Shown here piece by piece: positions 1 to 8,560 of a DNA stretch of 64,000 bases. Under the pieces are notes generated by a model. The model saw only the letters and a list, made by a program, of their open reading frames with translations, was not told the DNA's origin and did not search any database. The stretch is from CAYNYF01 sp964401385 (lineage in GTDB: Bacteria > Planctomycetota > Phycisphaerae > SM23-33), in contig CAYNYF010000004.1 of NCBI GenBank assembly GCA_964401385.1, positions 16,244 to 80,243 of the forward strand, written 5' to 3'. Numbering within the stretch: position 1 is the stretch's first letter; every line of letters begins with the position of its first letter. The position numbers and the translations under genes are program-made.

Positions 1-1176
1 GCCACGGACGTGCACTTCGAGCCGTTCGAAAGCATTCTTCGAGTTCGCTACCGGGTGGACGGCGTTCTTCAGGAGGCGAACATCCCGCCGCAGGTCCGGC
101 AGTTTCAGCCGGCCATCGTCTCGCGGCTGAAGATCCTCAGCCGCCTGGACATCGCCGAGAAGCGGCTGCCGCAGGACGGACGAATCAAGCTGAAGGTTTC
201 CGGAAGGGAGATAGACGTTCGTGTCTCGGTGATTCCGATGCTGCACGGCGAGGCGGTCGTTCTGCGGCTGCTGGACCGCAGCGCCATGCTGTTGGGACTG
301 GGGCACTTGGGCATGTCCGACGAGGATCGGCAACTGTTCGAGCGGGTGCTCGCGCTGCCGCACGGCATCGTGCTGGTGACGGGCCCGACCGGCAGCGGCA
401 AGACCACCACGCTCTACGCCGCCCTTTCGCGCATCAACGACGTCGAGCGGAAGATCGTGACGATCGAGGACCCCATCGAGTACCACCTTGACGGGATCAA
501 CCAGATCCAGGTCTCCACCAAGGCGGGGCTGACGTTCGGGCGGGGCCTGCGATCGATCCTGCGCCACGACCCGGACGTGATCCTAGTGGGGGAGATCCGC
601 GATCTGGAGACGGCGGAGATCGCCGTGCAGGCCTCACTGACCGGGCACCTGGTCTTCTCAACGCTCCACACCAACGATGCCCCCGGCGCGGTGACGCGCC
701 TGGTGGACATGGGGATCGAGCCTTACCTGGTCGCCTCCTCGCTGGAAATGGTGATCGCGCAGCGGCTGGTGCGGCTGATCTGCCCGCACTGCCGGGAGCC
801 CGTGCCCGCCGACGAGGCCGAGAGGCTGCGGGCGGAGTTCCGCGGCGACGCGCCGGAGGTGCTGTACCGCGGGGGCGGCTGCCGCCAATGCCAGGGCAGC
901 GGCTACCTCGGCAGGACGGGCATCTTCGAGATGATGGGGATCGACGAGTCGATTCGAGCGATCGTCCTGGAGCGTGCCTCGGCCGGCGAGATCCGCAAAC
1001 AGGCCGCCCGCAACGGCGTGAAGTTCCTGCGGGAGGATGGCTGGCGGCTGGTGCGGGACGGCAAGACGACTCTGGCGGAGGTGCTTCGGGTGACGAAGGA
1101 CGAAAGGGGCAACGGTTTGGCGGTCGGCGGCGCGCCGGTAACATCCGGGCGCGTGCCCCCGCCAGCGACCCCGTGA
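1..1176 (+). CDS. gspE: Type II secretion ATPase GspE (5' truncated by window edge)
   Basis: Hexameric cytoplasmic ATPase that powers type II secretion (GspE/PilB/VirB11 family). The frame is open from base 1 and reads ATDVHFEPFE, a conserved internal stretch of the family, so the N-terminal part lies outside the window and the GTG at 10 is not the real start. Visible are a Walker A motif GPTGSGKTT (about residue 128 of the visible part), the Asp box around TIEDPIEY, Walker B ILVGEIRD, the His box STLHTND, and two CxxC pairs (CPHC and CRQC) that form the zinc-binding C-terminal subdomain. It heads the gsp operon. All catalytic elements are intact. Confidence 0.96.
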   Translation, partial: ATDVHFEPFESILRVRYRVDGVLQEANIPPQVRQFQPAIVSRLKILSRLDIAEKRLPQDGRIKLKVSGREIDVRVSVIPMLHGEAVVLRLLDRSAMLLGLGHLGMSDEDRQLFERVLALPHGIVLVTGPTGSGKTTTLYAALSRINDVERKIVTIEDPIEYHLDGINQIQVSTKAGLTFGRGLRSILRHDPDVILVGEIRDLETAEIAVQASLTGHLVFSTLHTNDAPGAVTRLVDMGIEPYLVASSLEMVIAQRLVRLICPHCREPVPADEAERLRAEFRGDAPEVLYRGGGCRQCQGSGYLGRTGIFEMMGIDESIRAIVLERASAGEIRKQAARNGVKFLREDGWRLVRDGKTTLAEVLRVTKDERGNGLAVGGAPVTSGRVPPPATP

Positions 1177-1196
1177 GCGGAAGAGGCAGGCCAACC

Positions 1197-2420
1197 GTGC
1201 CGGTATTCACGTACAAGGCGGTCGACTCTGCGGGCGCGGCGACGTCCGGGACGGTGTCCGCGCAGAGCCGCCCGGCCGCGCTGGAACAGGTCAGCCGGAA
1301 GGGCCTCCTGCCCGTGTCCATGGGCGAGCAGCAGGCGCCCGGGGCGGCTCACAGCGGTCGGTCCCTGTCCCTGGGCCGCGGCCGCGTCCCGCAGACGGTG
1401 GTGGAGGCGTTTCACCGCGAGTTGGCGAACCTGCTGACCGCCGGGGTGCCCATGATCCGGGCGCTCAACATCCTCTGCCGGGAGACGTCCCATCCGGTGG
1501 GGAAGAAGCAATGGACCGCCATCCACGACGACGTGGCCGGCGGCACGCCGCTGGCCGACGCCATGAGCAAGTGGCCGCGGTCCTTCCCCGCCGTGCACGT
1601 GGCGATGGTCAGGGCGGGCGAGACCGGCGGCTTCCTGGACGTGGTCCTCATGCAGATCGCCGAGTTTCAGTCGCGGCAGCGAAATCTGAAGTCGAAGATC
1701 CGCAGCTCGTTCGCGTATCCGGCGGTGCTGGCCGTCCTGGCCGTGGGGGTGCTGACATTCCTGATGACGTACTTCATTCCGCGCTTCTCCAGCATCTTCA
1801 TGGACTTCGGCGGGACCTTGCCTGCCCTGACGCGGGCCATCGTGGCCATCAGCGGGGCGGTCGTCAACTACGGGCTGGTCGTCGTCCTCGCCATCGCGGT
1901 GATCGTCATCCTCCTGCGTCGGGTGCTGAAGAGCCCCTCGGGCGAGCGAATGGCCGAGCGGGCGATCCTGCGTCTACCCGCCGTGGGCACTATCGTGGCC
2001 CGCTTCGCCCTCGTGCGTTTCTGCCGGATGCTGGGCACGCTGCTGGGCGCGGGCGTGCCGCTGGTGGCCTCCCTTCGCGTCGCCGGCGAGGCCGTCGGCA
2101 ACGAAACGTTGGCCGACACGGTCCGCAGGGCGATCGAGCGGGTCCAGCAGGGCAAGTCGCTGGCCCGAAGCCTCGCCAGCAGCCAGAAGCTCTTCCCTGC
2201 CTCCGTGGTCGAGATGGTCGCCGTGGCGGAGGAGAGCAGCCGGCTGGACGTCGAGCTCAAGCGCCTCGCCCTCGTCTACGAAGAGGAGCTGGACCGACGG
2301 CTGCGGACGCTGGTGTCTCTGGCCGAGCCGGCGCTGCTGTTCGTCATGGCCGGCATCGTCGGGACCATCGTCGTCGGCATGCTGCTGCCGGTCTTCACGC
2401 TTCAGGAACTGATTCGCTGA
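1197..2420 (+). CDS. gspF: Type II secretion inner-membrane platform protein GspF
   Basis: Polytopic inner-membrane platform protein that couples GspE to pseudopilus assembly. I place the start at GTG 1197 because MPVFTYKAVD is the usual GspF N-terminus and the resulting 407 residues match the family length; the open frame extends further upstream only inside gspE. Two GspF repeats are visible, each with the FHRELANLL/GVPMIRAL or FCRMLGTLLGAGVPL type of signature, with membrane segments near residues 175-200, 220-245 and 375-400. Twenty bases separate it from gspE. No oddities. Confidence 0.95.
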   Translation: MPVFTYKAVDSAGAATSGTVSAQSRPAALEQVSRKGLLPVSMGEQQAPGAAHSGRSLSLGRGRVPQTVVEAFHRELANLLTAGVPMIRALNILCRETSHPVGKKQWTAIHDDVAGGTPLADAMSKWPRSFPAVHVAMVRAGETGGFLDVVLMQIAEFQSRQRNLKSKIRSSFAYPAVLAVLAVGVLTFLMTYFIPRFSSIFMDFGGTLPALTRAIVAISGAVVNYGLVVVLAIAVIVILLRRVLKSPSGERMAERAILRLPAVGTIVARFALVRFCRMLGTLLGAGVPLVASLRVAGEAVGNETLADTVRRAIERVQQGKSLARSLASSQKLFPASVVEMVAVAEESSRLDVELKRLALVYEEELDRRLRTLVSLAEPALLFVMAGIVGTIVVGMLLPVFTLQELIR

Positions 2421-2432
2421 CAGGAATTTACG

Positions 2433-2891
2433 ATGAACACGAAAACTTGGAAGATCCTCTTTCGCCCGGGGCAGCCCCGCGGGCGGCACCGCGGCTTCAC
2501 ACTCATCGAGCTGTTGCTGGTGATGGTGATCCTGGCCATTCTGGCGGTCGTGGTCGTGCCGAAGTTCAGCGGGCGGTCGCAGCAGGCGAAGATCACCGCC
2601 GCCCAAACCGACGTCGCGAACCTGGAGCTGGCGATCGACTTGTTCGAGGTGGATTGCTCCCGCTACCCCACCACGGAGGAGGGGATTGAGGCGTTGGTCC
2701 AAGAGCCCTCGGAGCTGCCGGAATGGAAAGGGCCCTACTTGAAACGAGGCGTGCCCAACGACCCCTGGCACAACCCGTACGTGTACCGGTGGCCGGGGCA
2801 GCACAACACCAGCGGCTACGACCTGTACTCCTACGGACCCGACGGGCAAGACGGCGGCGGTGATGACATCGACAACTGGTCCCAACGCTGA
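2433..2891 (+). CDS. gspG: Major pseudopilin GspG
   Basis: Major subunit of the type II secretion pseudopilus. The 152-residue protein has a basic leader of about 21 residues ending in Gly, followed by FTLIELLLVMVILAILA, so prepilin peptidase would cut at G|F and the essential Glu sits at +5. The C-terminal half keeps the GspG pattern (RYPTTEEGIEALV, a Pro/Asp-rich NDPWHNPYVYRWPG loop and YDLYSYGPDGQ) that forms the calcium site in characterised homologues. ATG 2433 follows AGGAA at 2422-2426. Its last 32 bases overlap gspH. Confidence 0.96.
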   Translation: MNTKTWKILFRPGQPRGRHRGFTLIELLLVMVILAILAVVVVPKFSGRSQQAKITAAQTDVANLELAIDLFEVDCSRYPTTEEGIEALVQEPSELPEWKGPYLKRGVPNDPWHNPYVYRWPGQHNTSGYDLYSYGPDGQDGGGDDIDNWSQR

Positions 2892-3384
2892 CCGCCGCGC
2901 GGCGGGCGCGTTCACGCTGCTGGAGCTCATTGTCGTGCTGGTCTTGATCAGCACGGTCCTGGCGGCCGCCGCGCCGTCACTGCGCGGCTTCGCCCGCGGC
3001 AGGCAGACCGCGGACGCGGCCGCACGGATACTCTCTCTGACCCACCTGGCGCGCTCCCAGGCGGCGACGAGGGGATGCATCCATCGCCTGAACTTCGACG
3101 CCGAAACGGGCACGTACTGGCTGACCATGCAGCAGGGCGGGACGTTCGTGGAGATCGACAGCAGTCACGGCCGGCACTTCCGGCTGCCCGTCAACGTGTC
3201 GGTCGCCTTGGGCTCGGCGTCGGAGGCCGAGCTGTCCTCGTACGTTCAGTTCTACCCGGACGGCCGATGCGATCAGGCAACGATCGAACTGACCGGTGGC
3301 GAAGGGGACATCTTCCAAGTTACGTGCCCCTCGCCAGCGGAGCGGTTCCGGATCGTCTCACCCTCTCAGGAGGACAGGCCGTGA
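2860..3384 (+). CDS. gspH: Minor pseudopilin GspH
   Basis: Minor pseudopilin of the type II secretion system. The leader runs to AAGA, followed by FTLLELIVVLVLISTVLAAA, so the residue before the cut is Ala rather than the usual Gly while Glu+5 is kept. A variable globular domain of about 130 residues follows, typical of GspH in length (174 residues). The start is GTG 2860 or ATG 2863, inside the end of gspG, which suggests translational coupling. Identification rests on the pilin N-terminus and position between G and I. Confidence 0.88.
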   Translation: MMTSTTGPNADRRAAGAFTLLELIVVLVLISTVLAAAAPSLRGFARGRQTADAAARILSLTHLARSQAATRGCIHRLNFDAETGTYWLTMQQGGTFVEIDSSHGRHFRLPVNVSVALGSASEAELSSYVQFYPDGRCDQATIELTGGEGDIFQVTCPSPAERFRIVSPSQEDRP

Positions 3385-3785
3385 GGCCGCTATGGACATC
3401 CCGCCGGCGGGCCCGCCGCCACCGGGGCTTCACCATCGTGGAGGTCCTGGCCACCCTGACGTTGGCCGCAATTGTCTTGCCGCCAGCGGTGGACGGCGTG
3501 CTCGTGTGCCTGGCGACGGCGGCCCACGCCAAAGACCAGGCCCGCGCCGCCTCACTCGCCCAGAGCAAGCTGGCCGAGCTGGTGGCCAGCGGCGAGCTGT
3601 ACGACGCGGAGATGGCGGGCGATTTTGGTGAAGATCTGCCGCAATACACCTGGACCGCCCAGGTGGGCAACTGGGACGACCCGCGACTGGCCCAACTGGA
3701 CGTCTCGGTAATCTGGGCTCGGCGTGGGCGGGAGTACAACGTCACCTTGAGCACGCTGGTGTATACGGGGAGTTCCGGTGAGTAA
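3381..3785 (+). CDS. gspI: Minor pseudopilin GspI
   Basis: Minor pseudopilin of about 134 residues. GTG 3381 is chosen because it follows AGGAGG (3368-3373) and overlaps the gspH stop as GTGA; the open frame upstream is a shadow of gspH. The prepilin signature RHRG|FTIVEVLATLTLAAIVLP carries Glu at +5. The globular part QARAASLAQSKLAELV and the late YNVTLSTLVY strand are typical of GspI. In characterised systems I, J and K form the pseudopilus tip that starts assembly. Confidence 0.9.
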   Translation: MRPLWTSRRRARRHRGFTIVEVLATLTLAAIVLPPAVDGVLVCLATAAHAKDQARAASLAQSKLAELVASGELYDAEMAGDFGEDLPQYTWTAQVGNWDDPRLAQLDVSVIWARRGREYNVTLSTLVYTGSSGE

Positions 3786-4467
3786 TCGCCGCGGACAATC
3801 TCGGGCGTTTACGCTGCTGGAGCTGTTGGTGGCGACGGCGATGACGGCCGTGCTGGCCGGCTCGCTGTATGCGACGCTGCACACCGCGTTCAAGGCGCGG
3901 GACACCGCCACCGCGACCGTCGGGCAAATGCGAAAGGCCGAACTGGCGGTCGAGCTGATCCGGGCGGACATCGAGTCGGCGGTCGTGCCCAGCGGCATCC
4001 TGGCCGGGGCGTTCCTCGGCGAGGACGGGCTGGATGCAGCCGGGCGGCCCGCGGACAGCCTTCTGCTGCACTGCACCGCCGACGGCGGCGCGGACACTGA
4101 GGGCGCCGGGGACATCCGGATGGTGGAGCTGGCCTGCCAGCCGGCGGCGGAAGGCGAGGGCATGACCCTGCTGCGGCGGCTCACGCTGAACCTGCTGGCG
4201 ACGCGGGTGGAGCAGCCGGCCGAAGAGGTCCTCTGTAGCGGCGTAAGGTCATTCGACCTGAAGTACTTCGACGGGATGGACTGGCAGGATAGCTGGGACT
4301 CCGGCGCCCGGGACAACGTCCTGCCCCTGGCCGTGCAGACGACGCTGGAGCTTCTCGCCGAGGACGGCACGAGCAGTGACGAAGGCGGCTACCTGGTCTT
4401 TCGAGTCTTCCAGATTCCGTGCGGCTCGGCAGCGGCCGGCACACAGACGGAGATGGCCCCCCAATGA
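3778..4467 (+). CDS. gspJ: Minor pseudopilin GspJ
   Basis: Minor pseudopilin of 229 residues, starting at GTG 3778 inside the end of gspI. After a short leader (MSNRRGQSRA) comes FTLLELLVATAMTAVLAGSL, again with Ala instead of Gly before the cut and Glu at +5. The rest is a long globular domain with a GspJ-like LTLNLLATRVEQPAEEVLC and LKYFDGMDWQDSWDS region, where the bulk-mass W/D pattern is common in GspJ. Forms the tip complex with GspI and GspK. Confidence 0.9.
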   Translation: MSNRRGQSRAFTLLELLVATAMTAVLAGSLYATLHTAFKARDTATATVGQMRKAELAVELIRADIESAVVPSGILAGAFLGEDGLDAAGRPADSLLLHCTADGGADTEGAGDIRMVELACQPAAEGEGMTLLRRLTLNLLATRVEQPAEEVLCSGVRSFDLKYFDGMDWQDSWDSGARDNVLPLAVQTTLELLAEDGTSSDEGGYLVFRVFQIPCGSAAAGTQTEMAPQ

Positions 4468-5900
4468 GACGGCGAATGGCGCGAAGGCCCGGAAATCCCG
4501 GCGGCGGATCTGACGGCCTGCGGCCCGACCGACCGGACCGCTGCGCGCATCCCGGACGCCGGTGCCGCCGCCGCGGAACCGTGCTCATCGCCACGATGTG
4601 GATCCTGATCGTGCTGGCGGGGATGGTGATCGTCCTGGCGGGGGCGATGCGGATCGAGGGCGCCTGCTCGGCCAACCACGCGGCCCGGCAGCAGGCTTCC
4701 GCCATCGAGAGCGGAGCGATCCAGTACGTGCTGGCGAATCTGGACGGGCTGAACGGCGAGGTGCCCGCGGAAGCCGACATGCCCTGCCAGGGCGTCCAGG
4801 TCGGTGGCGGGGCATTCTGGATTCTCCGCCCGGACTACGAAGACGGCCGGCAGGAGGTCTACGGCCTCGTCGACGAGGCGTCCAAATTGAACCTCAACTA
4901 CGCTACGTTGGAGATGCTCTCCGACTTGCCGGACATGACGCCGGAGACGGCCGCGTCGATCCTGGACTGGCGCGATTCCGACAGCAACCTGACCGCCGGC
5001 GGGGCCGAGAGCGAGTACTACCTGCTCCTGCCCGACCCGTATGAGTGCAAGAACGCCCCGCTGGAGACGATCGAGGAGCTGCTGCTGATCAATCTGGCAT
5101 CGAGGGAGCTGCTGTTCGACGAGGACGCCAACCGCAGCGGCAGGCTCGACGACAACGAGAACGATGGCGACGAAACCGACCCGCCGGACAACCGCGACGG
5201 GAAGCTCGACGCCGGCATCTACAACCTGGTCACCGTCTACAGCTCCGAGCCGAACACCGACGCCTCCGGATCGCAGCGGATCAACGTCAATCAGGCCAAC
5301 ACCAGGGACCTGTCCGGCGTGCTGGGGACGTCCGTCTCCGGGGACCGTCTGAGGAACATCCTGAATCGGGCGCGCCTGGGCCGGCCGTTCCAGAACGTCC
5401 TGGACTTCTACTACCGCACCGGGATGACCATGGACGAGTTCCAGCCGATCGCCGACCAGCTCACCACGCAGACCGGCGATACGCTTCGCGGCCTCATCAA
5501 CGTCAGCACGGCCCCCAGGCAGGTGCTGCTGTGCCTGCCGTCGCTGGAAGAATCGGACGTGTCGGCCCTGATTACGGCGCGGTCCGGCGAGAACGTGGAC
5601 CGGAGCAACATCGCCTGGGTCGCCGAGGCCCTCCCCCAGGAAAAGGCCGTGGGCATCGCTTCCTATCTCACTGCGCTGTCGTACCAGTTCTCCGCCGACA
5701 TCGTCTCCGTCGCCGGCAACGGCCGGGCCTTCCGCAGGTGCCGCATCGTCGTCGACGCCCGCAACAGCCCGCCGACTCTCATCTATTGCCAGGACCTGAC
5801 CTCGCTGGGATGGCCGCTGCCGCAGGAGATCCTGCGCGAACTTCGCTTCGGCACGCCCTTGGAAGAGGTGCTTGAGGCGACTTATCAGGAGGTTCGGTAG
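4464..5900 (+). CDS. gspK: Minor pseudopilin GspK with acidic EF-hand-like insert
   Basis: Largest minor pseudopilin, thought to cap the pseudopilus. ATG 4464 overlaps the gspJ stop as ATGA, giving 478 residues; an upstream in-frame start exists only inside gspJ. The N-terminus has a long basic region, then G|TVLIATMWILIVLAGMVIV without Glu+5, as expected for GspK. Helix-hairpin-helix-like LNLNYATLEMLSDLPDMTPE and INVNQANTRDLSGVLGT blocks are present. At about residues 218-250 there is an acidic run, DEDANRSGRLDDNE then DNRDGKLD, that looks like EF-hand/dockerin calcium loops. Seven bases upstream of its stop lies the AGGAGG serving gspL. Confidence 0.92.
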   Translation: MRRRMARRPGNPGGGSDGLRPDRPDRCAHPGRRCRRRGTVLIATMWILIVLAGMVIVLAGAMRIEGACSANHAARQQASAIESGAIQYVLANLDGLNGEVPAEADMPCQGVQVGGGAFWILRPDYEDGRQEVYGLVDEASKLNLNYATLEMLSDLPDMTPETAASILDWRDSDSNLTAGGAESEYYLLLPDPYECKNAPLETIEELLLINLASRELLFDEDANRSGRLDDNENDGDETDPPDNRDGKLDAGIYNLVTVYSSEPNTDASGSQRINVNQANTRDLSGVLGTSVSGDRLRNILNRARLGRPFQNVLDFYYRTGMTMDEFQPIADQLTTQTGDTLRGLINVSTAPRQVLLCLPSLEESDVSALITARSGENVDRSNIAWVAEALPQEKAVGIASYLTALSYQFSADIVSVAGNGRAFRRCRIVVDARNSPPTLIYCQDLTSLGWPLPQEILRELRFGTPLEEVLEATYQEVR

Positions 5901-5901
5901 C

Positions 5902-7392
5902 ATGTTCCGAAGGCGCAAGATGCTCGGTCTGGCCGTTACCGGCCGTTCGATAACGGCGGTCGAGGTAATCGCCGCCAACGCGGGCGGGCGGTCCAGCCGG
6001 GCGGGCGAGTTCGTCTTCGCCGACGGGGCCGGCCTTCAGGAGCCGGTCGCGCTGGGCGAGGCCCTCAAGCAGTTCCTTCACAAGGAGGGCTTCTCCGCGT
6101 CCCGGTGCGTGATCGGCATGGAGGCGAGCTGGCTGACCGCGCGCGAGAAGACACTGCCGCCCGGCGCCGGAGAGTCGGCCGGGCAGATCCTTTCCCTGAT
6201 GGTCGAGCAGGAGTATGCGGCCGATCGGAAGGAACTCGTTTTCGATTACGCCCTGGAGCCGGAGGCGGTCGGCGAGCGCTCGGCCCTGCTCGTGGCCGCG
6301 CCGCGGCGGGTCGTGGACCAGCTCACGGCGATGGCCGCCGCCGCCGGTCTGACCGTGACCGGAATGACCGCCTCTACCATGGTGCTGGCTGGCTCGGGCG
6401 ACGGCCCGGCGGACCAGGACCAGCTCGTCCTGCACCTGTTCGGCGGGGGGGCGGAGCTGGCCATACGGGCCCGCGGCGGGCTGCGGATGATGCGGCGCCT
6501 GCCGCTGACGGTTCCGGCCGACGGCAAAGCCGAGCCGCCCTCGGCAGACGGATGGCTGCGGCAGTTGACCGACGAGATGCGGCGCGTCATCGCGCTGCTG
6601 CCGGGCGGGGAGCTGGAGGAGGGCGCGGGGCGGGAGCTGCTGATCTGGGACGAAACCCGCCTTGACCTCGCGGTCGGGCGCCGGCTCGCCGAGCAGCTCG
6701 CGCTGCCCGTCAGGATGTGCGAACTTCCGGAGGGCCTGGACCGCGGCGGGGCAGCGTCCCCGCCATCGGGCGCCCAGTTCTCCGCGGCGGCGGCGATGGC
6801 TTTGGGAGCCCTGCGCGGGCGGCCGCCGGCCGTCGATCTGCTCCATTCGCGGCTGGCTGCCCGGAAGACGCTCGCCATCGGCAGCAAGCTCGCCTGGGCC
6901 GCGGCCGTGGTCGCGGCGCTGGTCGTGGCCGGAACGGTCCTGGCACTGGACTGGCGCAGCGACCGCCTCGAAGCGGCCGCGCTGGCCGAGAAACTGGACG
7001 TCATGGCCGACGACCTTGCCGAAGCGAGGGACGTGATCGCCAAGGTGACCTTCGCCCGCCCCTGGTACGACCGCCGCCCCAGCTATCTCGACTGCATGCG
7101 GGAGCTGACGCTGGCTTTCCCCGAGGTGGGCATCATCTGGACCACCAGCCTGGGCGTCCAGGAAGACATGCGCGTGGTGCTCTCCGGCAGGGCCGTCAGC
7201 GAAACGGCCGTGCTGGACGTGCTGGATAGGCTGAAGGCCAACCCGAAGCTCTCCGACGTGATGCCGCTGTACATCCGGCAGGCTGACCGGCAGGGACGCG
7301 AGGTGGCCTTCGCCATGAGCCTCACATTCATACAGTCGGATAGAACATGGTCTTCACCAAGCGCGAAAAAACCATCATCGCGGCGACGCTAG
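5902..7392 (+). CDS. gspL: Type II secretion protein GspL-like (PilM-type ATPase fold plus PilN-like tail)
   Basis: Inner-membrane component that links the ATPase ring to the periplasmic machinery. ATG 5902 lies ten bases after AGGAGG (5887-5892). The protein of 496 residues has an actin-like cytoplasmic part (LGLAVTGRSITAVEV at the start, similar to PilM), one membrane segment near residues 330-350 (AWAAAVVAALVVAGTVLALDW), a coiled region, and a periplasmic ferredoxin-like end. This single-chain arrangement is the GspL architecture, equivalent to PilM plus PilN. The 3' end overlaps gspM by 46 bases in another frame. Confidence 0.85.
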   Translation: MFRRRKMLGLAVTGRSITAVEVIAANAGGRSSRAGEFVFADGAGLQEPVALGEALKQFLHKEGFSASRCVIGMEASWLTAREKTLPPGAGESAGQILSLMVEQEYAADRKELVFDYALEPEAVGERSALLVAAPRRVVDQLTAMAAAAGLTVTGMTASTMVLAGSGDGPADQDQLVLHLFGGGAELAIRARGGLRMMRRLPLTVPADGKAEPPSADGWLRQLTDEMRRVIALLPGGELEEGAGRELLIWDETRLDLAVGRRLAEQLALPVRMCELPEGLDRGGAASPPSGAQFSAAAAMALGALRGRPPAVDLLHSRLAARKTLAIGSKLAWAAAVVAALVVAGTVLALDWRSDRLEAAALAEKLDVMADDLAEARDVIAKVTFARPWYDRRPSYLDCMRELTLAFPEVGIIWTTSLGVQEDMRVVLSGRAVSETAVLDVLDRLKANPKLSDVMPLYIRQADRQGREVAFAMSLTFIQSDRTWSSPSAKKPSSRRR

Positions 7393-7922
7393 CCGCCCTG
7401 TGCCTGCTGGTGCTGGACGTCTACGTCCTGACGCCGCTGCTGGACGAGCGTGCGGCCGTCAAGGCCAACGCCGAGCAACTCATGGCGGAGCTGGACAGGG
7501 CCGGCAGCCTTCTCCAGCGCCGCCGCCTGCTCGGGCCCAAGTGGCGCGGCATGCTCGCCGGCGGCATGAAACGCGATCCCACCGAGGCCGAGAGCCAGCT
7601 CCTCCGCTCCCTGCGCGACTGGTCGGCCGAGGTGGGCGTGAAGCTCTCGCTGCGGCCGGAGCGCTCGACGGCGAAGTCGGAGCTGCCCGAGATCGTCGTG
7701 CACGCGACCGGCACCGGATCCATGGCCGCCGTCTCCCGGCTGCTGTGGCGGGTCGAGACGGCGGCGATTCCCGTCCAGGTGAAGATGCTCCAGCTCGGCA
7801 GCCGAAAGCAGGGCACGGACGACCTCTCGCTGCATCTGAGGGTATCCACGCTGTACTGTCCGCCGGGCGCGGACTCGGCTCCACCGGCCGCTCGTGGTCG
7901 CCCGGCCGGAGGAGGTGACTGA
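7347..7922 (+). CDS. gspM: Type II secretion protein GspM/PilO-like
   Basis: Small bitopic membrane protein of 191 residues. Residues 8-28 (IIAATLAALCLLVLDVYVLTP) form the membrane anchor, followed by a coiled-coil (KANAEQLMAELDRAGSLLQRR) and a PilO/GspM-like ferredoxin fold. Its place between GspL and the GspC-like gene supports the call, since sequence similarity in this family is weak. It starts inside gspL and its TGA overlaps the next ATG. Confidence 0.75.
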   Translation: MVFTKREKTIIAATLAALCLLVLDVYVLTPLLDERAAVKANAEQLMAELDRAGSLLQRRRLLGPKWRGMLAGGMKRDPTEAESQLLRSLRDWSAEVGVKLSLRPERSTAKSELPEIVVHATGTGSMAAVSRLLWRVETAAIPVQVKMLQLGSRKQGTDDLSLHLRVSTLYCPPGADSAPPAARGRPAGGGD

Positions 7923-8560
7923 TGAACCGCCGGACTCTGCTGCCGCGCGCGGGGGTTTTCGCCGCCGCCATTGCGGCCCTGGTGCTCGCCGCCGGCTCGG
8001 CGCTGCCGGCCGAAACCGACGCGGGCGATTCATGGGATCGCTACCGCGTGCTTGTGGAACGGAACATGTTCCTCCGCAATCGCAGGCCGCCGCGGCCTCC
8101 CGGTCAGTCGGGCGGGCAGACAGTCGTCGTGCGCGACAGCGATCGCGACATCATCCTGACCGGGATCAGCCGGCGCGACGACGAGTATGTCGCGTTTTTC
8201 GAGAACACTGCCACCGGCCTCACCCGCAGGATCCGAACGGGCCAGGCCGTGGGGAAGGGCAAGATCGGATCCATCACGCTGGACGGCGTGGAGTACGAGC
8301 GCGACGGGGCCGTCACCCAGATCGAGGTCGGCCGCAGCCTGACGGGCACGTACGTGGTCAGGGCGACCACGCGGCCCGCGGCTACCCAGTCGGCCGGACC
8401 GCTCTCCGGCCGTCAGGAGCCGGCGACGCAGCCGGCCGAAACCACCACGGATTCCAGCGCCGCGCCCCCGGCCGCACCCCCGGAGGGCGGCGGCGACTCT
8501 GACGTTACGGACATTGAGGAACAAATGCGCCGTCGGCGCGAGCAGGAGCTGAGGAGATGA
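7922..8560 (+). CDS. GspC/PilP-like periplasmic connector
   Basis: Protein of 212 residues with an N-terminal anchor or signal (residues 9-29) and a region YRVLVERNMFLRNRR followed by ILTGISRRDDEYVAFFENT and VGKGKIGSITLDGVEYERDG. This is the beta-rich homology-region pattern of GspC and PilP, which bind the N0 domain of the secretin. The C-terminus is Pro/Thr/Ala-rich and probably disordered, ending in a charged helix. Genes on both sides overlap it by four bases. It stands exactly where gspC function is needed; no separate gspC is seen. I leave the symbol empty because it could equally be called PilP-like. Confidence 0.7.
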   Translation: MNRRTLLPRAGVFAAAIAALVLAAGSALPAETDAGDSWDRYRVLVERNMFLRNRRPPRPPGQSGGQTVVVRDSDRDIILTGISRRDDEYVAFFENTATGLTRRIRTGQAVGKGKIGSITLDGVEYERDGAVTQIEVGRSLTGTYVVRATTRPAATQSAGPLSGRQEPATQPAETTTDSSAAPPAAPPEGGGDSDVTDIEEQMRRRREQELRR

